Assembly: GCF_004193775.1 (NCBI RefSeq)
Contig: NC_041019.1
Span: forward strand, 34,286,827-34,350,826
DNA from: Glycine soja
Taxonomy: Eukaryota > Streptophyta > Magnoliopsida > Fabales > Fabaceae
DNA: 64,000 nt
Reading direction: 5' to 3'
The notes under the pieces are model-generated. The model was not told the origin of the DNA. It saw only the letters and a list, made by a program, of their open reading frames with translations, and did no database searches. A program made the position numbers and the translations under genes. Shown piece after piece: positions 57,873 to 64,000 of the stretch (its first letter is position 1; the number at the start of each line of letters is the position of its first letter).

Positions 57873-59123
57873 TCACGTGTCTCCACTCCCTCCCAAGAAG
57901 TCAAGCAAATCAGCCATCTCCTCATCCTCGTGGGCTTCTTCTCCATCGCCGGGAGCTTCTGGGGGTGTCCCTCCTGCTTGGGCCTCGGGCCAATCTCCGG
58001 GCCATGCAACCTCTGCCCTGAACTGGTCTGGAGTAGGGCATGAAAAAGGAGCGAAGCCCTGGCTCTGCATGCTAAGGCTCATCTGGTACAGACAATCATG
58101 GGTCCGTACATGTGCTCGGTGGTTGGCTGCCTGCTGGCGAACCAAATGTCGTAAATACTGCTCCATGTCGAATGCCCCAGCCTGGCCCGCCTGATGAGGT
58201 GGTGGGGGCGCGCCTGCGGCCTGTGGAGCATCACCCTGACCCTGTCTCTGGGTACAGTACTTCTCAATAAAAGCCCGGGTGATAGGCGGCCGAATCACCT
58301 TGGTAGGTGCGACGGGGACTCCGAACGACTGGCAGAGTCCTGTGATCAATGCGGGGAATCCCAGGGCCCTGTTGGACTTATCTGGGTCCAGAGGGTGCCT
58401 AGTGGGCGCCATACCTGCAAAAATATAGATGGCATCAGCGATTAACTGAGCCACATGGATGCTCATCCGTGTCAGGATGGCGTACACCAGCTGACACTTA
58501 GGCATGGGGAGGTCGGAATTATGATCGGTGGGCAGGATGTTGCTGAGGAGCAACGTCATCCATATCTGGGTCAGGGTGGTCATATGGGTGCGCATGATTC
58601 GCACTCGCCTCCCTGCAGCAGTCCGGGCAAAATCCTGCCCCGGTATACATAGCAGCTGGGCGATGGCCTCCTCATCGAACCCATCAGACCGGTTCCTCCT
58701 CTGGCCATACTCGCATTCCTGGCCCTCTTCCAACACCATCGGATATCCCAGGAGCTGGCTGATAGCGTCGGCATCGAACGGGATCCACTGACCCCTAACC
58801 CAGGATCTCATGTCACGCACGCCCTCCTCTGTTGGCCAAGCATTGGCATAAAATTCAAGGACTATTTCTGGATCAAACTTGGCCATAGGAGTAATCAGTG
58901 GTGCCCACCGCCGGCGCCCTATTTCCTCCTGAAAATCAGTATACTCGTCGTCCCTGAGCTGGACGCGTCGCTCCCGGAGAAACGACCATCCCTTGATGGC
59001 TTCAAAGCGCTGCTGGTGTACAACGCTCCTAAAGCGGTGACTGTCGTACTCCGGGGCGGAACTAGTTCCTTCGGCCGCCTTGTCCTTCCTGGACCTCTTT
59101 GAGGCAAGCTTCCTCGGGGCCAT
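57873..59123 (-). CDS. Tat-lineage extra ORF (putative plant transposon protein)
   Basis: A 416-codon frame starting at MAPRKLASKRSRKDKAAEG, ATG at 59123. I prefer this start to the upstream ATG because TTCGCAG immediately before it is a splice acceptor and Tat extra ORFs are often expressed from spliced RNA. The N terminus is basic. The middle (RFEAIKGWSFLRERRVQL; FYANAWPTEEGVRDMRSWVR; RIMRTHMTTLTQIWMTLLLS) resembles the conserved 'putative plant transposon protein' domain of unknown function. The C terminus has a Pro/Gly/His-rich linker and an acidic tail. It is transcribed in the same direction as pol, downstream of integrase. A splice-like TTTTTGCAG|GTATGGC lies inside the frame near 58410. 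No stop or frameshift is seen. Confidence 0.7.
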   Translation of the reverse strand: MAPRKLASKRSRKDKAAEGTSSAPEYDSHRFRSVVHQQRFEAIKGWSFLRERRVQLRDDEYTDFQEEIGRRRWAPLITPMAKFDPEIVLEFYANAWPTEEGVRDMRSWVRGQWIPFDADAISQLLGYPMVLEEGQECEYGQRRNRSDGFDEEAIAQLLCIPGQDFARTAAGRRVRIMRTHMTTLTQIWMTLLLSNILPTDHNSDLPMPKCQLVYAILTRMSIHVAQLIADAIYIFAGMAPTRHPLDPDKSNRALGFPALITGLCQSFGVPVAPTKVIRPPITRAFIEKYCTQRQGQGDAPQAAGAPPPPHQAGQAGAFDMEQYLRHLVRQQAANHRAHVRTHDCLYQMSLSMQSQGFAPFSCPTPDQFRAEVAWPGDWPEAQAGGTPPEAPGDGEEAHEDEEMADLLDFLGGSGDT

Positions 59124-60249
59124 TCCTGCGAAGGCAAACATTTGGAAAGTTAGTTTACAAGAAATATAACAATCATTACAAACAAGGGCCAAACAACCCT
59201 TCTCATGGCCCGAGTGTCAACATGCACTTTATAAACTAATCATATTGGGGTCGTGCTATTTTATGACACATACGTATTTGCACACATAAAAAATTTTGTG
59301 TGAAGCATTTTACGACACCTATCCATGTACATATTTTTTTGACAAACCTTTTCATGCTACATCCTATATATATACACACATTTTTTTGGAAGGCTTCTTT
59401 TGTTACCTACTCACAAATACACATATTTTAAAAAACACTTTTACGCTACCCATCCAACACTTTGTAAGGCACTTCATGCTATATTATGCAAGGCATTTTC
59501 ATGCTATATATATATTCACATATATACATACTGTTGAAAGGTATTTTCCATGCTACCTAGATGCAAAGTATTCCTCATGGGGCAGCCAAATTTAAATTCT
59601 AACAACAACCTCTCAAACATGTCCTAATATTCATGCCTTTTTACATTCAAAACCAAAACTTAGATTCCTAGGCGTAAGTCATGCTTCCTTGTATTGAAAT
59701 TAAAAGCTTGGGTTCCTAGGCCTAGAATTGCATTCGGGCACTCATTTTAAATCCTTCATGCTGTCCCTATACATATAAAACAGTCCCACAACCCAAAGCT
59801 CACAAAACCATGCTCGTATGTCGTTGAGGCATTTCACCGAGCACTTGGTGGGCGCATGTTTAGGCACGAATATCAAGAGAATGGGGACAATGTGGCATGC
59901 GCCATTACTTCAGAATACACCCTAGGCCAAGGCCATCCCTTACAACCCCTCAATTCAACAAAAACAAGCAACAATTTGAGGATAAATCCCTCACGTTTCT
60001 TAGCAAACACATGCAATTTAGAGCACCAAAATACATCAATGGAAAGCTAGAAAGCCCAAGAACGAGGCGCTTACTTGTTGGAGACGAATAATAGAGCAAA
60101 ACGGAATCAAAAACGCAAAAAAATGGTGACCTAAGGGCTGCAAAATCCGTGGAGTCCCGTGAGCTTTCTTTTTTGAATGAGGGGGGGAAGTTTTTGAATG
60201 AAAAAAAACGTCCCCCCCTTCGTCATTTTTATATTTTGGTGCAGAGGTG

Positions 60250-60286
60250 GCTCGCCCAGGCGAGCCCAGCTCGCCCAGGCGAGCTA
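60250..60286. repeat. Duplicated GC-rich palindrome
   Basis: GCTCGCCCAGGCGAGC, a 16-bp near-perfect palindrome, twice in 36 bp. The same pair occurs inside the LTR at 53550-53586 with a similar spacer. Confidence 0.8.
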
Positions 60287-60292
60287 ACCTGC

Positions 60293-60294
<2 letters not shown>

Positions 60295-60350
<56 letters not shown>
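60295..60350. repeat. Homopolymer (T)n
   Basis: About 56 consecutive T on the plus strand (A on the coding strand), directly after the palindrome pair. It may be inflated or shortened by sequencing. Confidence 0.9.
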
Positions 60351-60355
<5 letters not shown>

Positions 60356-61057
60356 GAACATTGACCATGTCCCCTCCCTTCTCATGGATTAGCCTTTTGC
60401 CTAACTTGAACTTACTTAGGTTAGAATCAGGCGTTGATTACTTATCTTATTATTACTCTTTTCCTTTTTTAAAACAAAATAAATAGTAAAAGAAAGCTAC
60501 AAAATAGAAAGGATACGGGGCTGCCTTGCAGCGACATTCCCTGCTTGTTTCGCACAGAGAAGAGCAACGATCGGTCGGTCGTGACCCCATCCCCGCTTGC
60601 GTTCATCCTTAAGTACCTGCAAGTAATAAACAACCAGGTATGGCCAATCTTGGCCGCATCATTACCCTACCTTGACTGGTTTCTGCCATTCATGTTTTGT
60701 CTTCACTCCAGAAGGTAGCCCAAGGTGATCCTGCCCCTGTTTTACCACTACAATATACATGCGTAGGCGTATGCGTATGCATGAATGTTTTCAAACGCAG
60801 AAAATTTAGGGAAAGTTGGTTCAGGTTCAATTCTAATTACGCGCTTGGGGGATCCCATGAACTGAGCGGAAGGGCTCAGGTGATCACAAATTAACGCAAG
60901 GTGTGAAACTAACATGAGGACTAAAAGCCTCAAATCCATGTTCATTTCTTTGAAAGATCGTAACAAGAGATACAACGGACTGGAAATCCCCGGGGGGAAA
61001 TCTAGAAAACGCGTAAAGATAGAGAACATGCGGCGACATCCTTAATTGCCCCAGCTT

Positions 61058-64000
61058 CTAAGCATAATATTGTTTGACGACATCAGAGTTCACGGGTGAA
61101 GGTAGCTCTTCGCCATCCATGTTGGTAAGCACCAAAGCTCCTCCGGAAAAAGCCCTCTTCACGACAAAAGGCCCTTCGTAGTTCGGGGCCCATTTCCCTC
61201 GATGGTCCTTGACAGCATGGGACATTTTCTTTAGCACAAGGTCTCCCTCATGGAACTTGCGTAAGCGTACTTTCTTGTCGAATGCACTCTTCATTCTCTG
61301 CTGGTATAAGCGCCCATGACTCATGGCTGTTAAGCGCTTACCCTCAATGAGGTTGAGCTGATCGTAGCGTGTTTGAGCCCACTCTGATTCCTTTAACCCG
61401 GATTCTGCCAAGATCCTTAATGACGGGACTTCTACCTCAAACGGTAACACCGCCTCCATCCCATATACCAATGAGAATGGCGTTGCCCCAGTTGACGCTC
61501 GTACTGAAGTCCGGTAACCGTGTAACGCGAATGGGAGCATCTCGTGCCAATCCTTGTATGACACGGTCATCTTTTGGATAATCTTTTTGATATTCTTATT
61601 GGCCGCTTCCACGGCTCCATTCATCTTTGGCCGGTAAGGCGTGGAATTGTGATGCTGGATTTTAAACTCCTCGCACATTTCTGCCATCATCTTATTATTC
61701 AGGTTGGTGCCATTGTCCGTGATAATCTTCCTTGGCAAACCATATCGGCAGATGATCTCTTTCTTAATGAACCTGACCACCACACTCCTCTTGACATTGG
61801 TATATGAAGCCGCCTCGACCCACTTGGTGAAATAATCTATCGCTACGAGGATGAAGCGATGACCATTCGAGGCCTTGGGCTCAATGGCCCCGATGACATC
61901 TATTCCCCACATGGAGAAAGGCCAAGGGGCGGACATGACATTCAGAGGATGTGGTGGGGCATTGACATTATCTGCGAATGCTTGACATTTGTGGCACTTC
62001 CTCACATGGACACAACAATCACTTTCCATGGTAAGCCAGTAATAACCTGCTCTTAAGATCTTCCTGGCCATAGCATACCCGTTGGCGTGCGTTCCAAATG
62101 AGCCCTCATGGACTTCCTCGATCATGTGATTTGCCTCCTTGGCATCCACACATCGCAGGAGTGTCATGTCGTGATTTCTCTTATACAGTGTGCCTCCGCT
62201 CATGAAGAAACTGGCTGCCAACCTCCTCAATGTCCTTTTATCGTTGTCGGCAATCTCTGGCGGGTATTCTTTGCTTTCGACATATCGCTTGACGTCGTAA
62301 TACCAGGGCTTTCCGTCTCGTTCCTCTTCCACTTGGCAACAATGTGCGGGTTTGCCACGACACTGAAATTCAATGTAGGGTAGGTCCCCGTGCGGTGTCA
62401 GCTGGAACATAGATGCCAATGTAGCAAGTGCATCCGCCATTTGATTTTCCTCGCGGGGAACATGATGGAAGGAGATCTCCTCGAAAGTCTCAGCCAACTC
62501 CTTGATGTAGGCTTTGTAGGGTATCAGCTTGGGATCTCTAGTTTCCCATTCTCCTCTCAGCTGATGGATTACCAACGCTGAGTCGCCGTACACCTTGAGT
62601 AGTTTGACATCGGAGTCAATTGCTGCCTGGACGGCTAGGGCACATGCTTCATATTCGGCCATGTTGTTGGTGCAATCGAATCCTAGCCTGGCTGTGAAAG
62701 GTACACATTGATTGTCCGGAGAGATCAACACTGCCCCAACGCCATGACCTAGAATGTTTGACGCTCCGTCAAACCATACAGTCCATTTGTCCCGATCTTC
62801 GTCCAACTTTTCCTCGAACAAGGCCATGATGTCCTCATCCGGGAATTCCGGATGCATGGGCTGGTAGTCGTTAAGAGGCTGTTGAGCCAAATAATCTGCC
62901 AAAGCGCTTCCTTTTATCGCCTTTTGGGTGACGTAGACTATATCAAACTCAGATAGCAAGACTTGCCACCGGGCGATTCGTCCTGTGAGAGCTGGCTTTT
63001 CAAAGATGTACTTAACCGGGTCCATTTTGGATATCAACCAGGTAGTATGGCTCAGCATGTACTGCCTTAGGCGATGGGACGCCCATACTAAAGCACAACA
63101 CGTTCTTTCGAGCAAGGAGTAATTCATCTCACAGGTCGTGAACTTCTTACTTAGGTAGTAAACAGCGCGCTCTTTCTTCCCGGACTCGTCATGCTGCCCC
63201 AGCATACACCCCATTGACTCGTCCAAGATTGTCATGTACAAAATGAGAGGCCTTCCAGGTACTGGTGGCATAAGCACAGGAGGATTCATTAGGCACTTTT
63301 TGATCCTTCCAAAAGCCTCTTGGCAATCCTCATTCCACCGATCAGTTTGGTTTTTGCGCAAGAGCTTAAACAACGGCTCACAAATGGCTGTGAGCTGCGA
63401 TATGAATCTGGCAATATAATTCAGGCGCCCCAGGAAACCTCGGACTTGCCTCTCTGTACGGGGTTCCGGCATCTCAAGGATAGCCTTCACTTTTTCGGGG
63501 TCTACCTCTATCCCTTTCTGGCTTACAACGAAACCAAGCAATTTCCCTGATTTGACCCCAAAGGTACACTTAGCGGGGTTCAACCTTAATTGATATTTCT
63601 TAAGCCTTTCGAACAACTTCCGCAGGTTGACCAGGTGTTCTTCCTCAGATTTAGATTTAGCAATTATGTCGTCCACGTAGACCTCGATCTCTTGATGCAT
63701 CATATCATGGAACAAAGCTACCATGGCCCGTTGATAAGTTGCCCCGGCATTCTTGAGTCCAAAGGACATCACCTTGTAACAGAACGTTCCCCACAGGGTG
63801 ACGAAAGTAGTCTTTTCCATATCCTCGGGCGCCATCTTTATCTGATTGTAACCAGAGAAACCATCCATGAAGGAAAATAAAGCGAAATTGGCCGTGTTGT
63901 CTACGAGGATATCGATGTGTGGTAACGAAAAATTGTCCTTGGGACTGGCCCGATTCAGGTCCCGGTAATCTACACACATTCGTACTTTCCCACCTTTTTT
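61058..64000 (-). CDS. Ty3-gypsy (Tat lineage) pol polyprotein, C-terminal part: RT, RNase H, archaeal-type RNase H, integrase
   Basis: Partial at the window edge; the frame runs upstream of its first Met at 63979. Numbering from that Met: reverse transcriptase with Asp39 (SFMDGFSGY) and YVDD 101-104; first RNase H about 245-365; a second, archaeal-type RNase H about 398-525 (WFDGASN, NNMAEYEA, YGDSALV, NQMADALA). Integrase follows with an H-H-C-C zinc finger (about 624-665, EVHEGSFGTHANG and CHKC) and the D,D35E triad Asp694, Asp755, Glu791, then a C-terminal domain closing at VVKQYYA. No stop or frameshift over 973 codons. It copies the element's RNA and inserts the DNA in the nucleus. gag and protease are expected further upstream, beyond the window. 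Confidence 0.95.
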   Translation of the reverse strand, partial: KKGGKVRMCVDYRDLNRASPKDNFSLPHIDILVDNTANFALFSFMDGFSGYNQIKMAPEDMEKTTFVTLWGTFCYKVMSFGLKNAGATYQRAMVALFHDMMHQEIEVYVDDIIAKSKSEEEHLVNLRKLFERLKKYQLRLNPAKCTFGVKSGKLLGFVVSQKGIEVDPEKVKAILEMPEPRTERQVRGFLGRLNYIARFISQLTAICEPLFKLLRKNQTDRWNEDCQEAFGRIKKCLMNPPVLMPPVPGRPLILYMTILDESMGCMLGQHDESGKKERAVYYLSKKFTTCEMNYSLLERTCCALVWASHRLRQYMLSHTTWLISKMDPVKYIFEKPALTGRIARWQVLLSEFDIVYVTQKAIKGSALADYLAQQPLNDYQPMHPEFPDEDIMALFEEKLDEDRDKWTVWFDGASNILGHGVGAVLISPDNQCVPFTARLGFDCTNNMAEYEACALAVQAAIDSDVKLLKVYGDSALVIHQLRGEWETRDPKLIPYKAYIKELAETFEEISFHHVPREENQMADALATLASMFQLTPHGDLPYIEFQCRGKPAHCCQVEEERDGKPWYYDVKRYVESKEYPPEIADNDKRTLRRLAASFFMSGGTLYKRNHDMTLLRCVDAKEANHMIEEVHEGSFGTHANGYAMARKILRAGYYWLTMESDCCVHVRKCHKCQAFADNVNAPPHPLNVMSAPWPFSMWGIDVIGAIEPKASNGHRFILVAIDYFTKWVEAASYTNVKRSVVVRFIKKEIICRYGLPRKIITDNGTNLNNKMMAEMCEEFKIQHHNSTPYRPKMNGAVEAANKNIKKIIQKMTVSYKDWHEMLPFALHGYRTSVRASTGATPFSLVYGMEAVLPFEVEVPSLRILAESGLKESEWAQTRYDQLNLIEGKRLTAMSHGRLYQQRMKSAFDKKVRLRKFHEGDLVLKKMSHAVKDHRGKWAPNYEGPFVVKRAFSGGALVLTNMDGEELPSPVNSDVVKQYYA

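Larger units (their letters stand above)
59124..61057. other. Spacer between extra ORF and pol
   Basis: No gene. From 59240 to 59580 there are repeated TACCTA/CATGCTA-type AT-rich units (GGCA-TTTTCATGCTA). GCTCGCCCAGGCGAGC occurs twice at 60251-60285, then a (T)n run. The segment from 60490 to 61057 is moderately GC-rich and may contain the intron or leader for the extra ORF's spliced transcript. Confidence 0.5.
52146..64000 (-). mobile_element. Tat/Ogre-lineage Ty3-gypsy LTR retrotransposon, 3' part
   Basis: Read on the minus strand from the window edge: pol (RT, two RNase H domains, integrase), a spacer, an extra ORF, a long satellite-like untranslated region, polypurine tract and 3' LTR. 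The dual RNase H arrangement plus an extra ORF between pol and the 3' LTR are hallmarks of the plant Tat lineage. gag, protease, primer site and 5' LTR lie beyond 64000. The visible pol is open throughout, so the copy is relatively young. Confidence 0.9.

Noticed and set aside
60036..60368. Poly-Lys / poly-Phe ORFs over the T run
   Set aside because: Pure homopolymer artefacts.
1..64000. CRISPR arrays, bacterial operons, rRNA or canonical tRNA genes
   Set aside because: Tandem repeats here are satellite-like or microsatellite without spacer structure, and no rRNA or tRNA cloverleaf sequence was recognised.

Overview
This is plant nuclear DNA: AT-rich intergenic sequence, long AT microsatellites, introns with GT/AG borders, CACTA (En/Spm) transposons and a Tat/Ogre-type Ty3-gypsy element. 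Captured fragments and repeat families look most like a legume, probably Glycine (soybean); the species is recognition, not proof. I see no intact cellular gene. Essentially every recognisable coding stretch is transposon protein or a broken host-gene piece carried by a transposon.

Layout. (1) 1-10208: 3' part of CACTA element A (+ strand), with a broken TNP2-type transposase (3000-6187), a broken second gene with a Ulp1-like C terminus (6293-9287) and hairpin subterminal repeats ending in TAGTG at 10208. (2) About 10.2-14.83 kb: element B, a gene-capturing (Pack-) CACTA seen from its right end at 14833. It carries, all on the minus strand and all sense to its own putative promoter, fragments resembling ELF9/Tat-SF1, methylmalonate-semialdehyde dehydrogenase and 3-hydroxyisobutyryl-CoA hydrolase. 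(3) 14.8-26.1 kb: AT-rich sequence with a fold-back element and simple repeats. (4) 26132-27384: long-TIR Mutator-like element with perfect 9-bp target duplications; 27581-27700: a tRNA-type SINE. (5) 28896-38528: CACTA element C (minus strand), a different family, with both transposon genes decayed and a MATE-transporter fragment. (6) 39583-51975: CACTA element D, a sister of A. The 5' half of its transposase is replaced by fragments of SMXL6/7/8-like, bHLH93-like, 2-Cys peroxiredoxin and PBP1/KRP1-like genes, two of them with apparent promoters. (7) 52146-64000: the 3' LTR, satellite-like untranslated region, extra ORF and pol of a Tat-lineage retrotransposon on the minus strand; its 5' part lies beyond the window.

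How they fit together. A and D share the same gene order and even some of the same stop codons, but also carry private lesions, so neither is autonomous as read; any mobility would depend on proteins made elsewhere. The main biological interest is that three of the four CACTA elements have picked up pieces of at least eight host genes, some placed downstream of element promoters, where chimeric transcripts or small RNAs against the parent genes are plausible. The retrotransposon is the best-preserved coding unit: its pol frame is open for all 973 codons visible.
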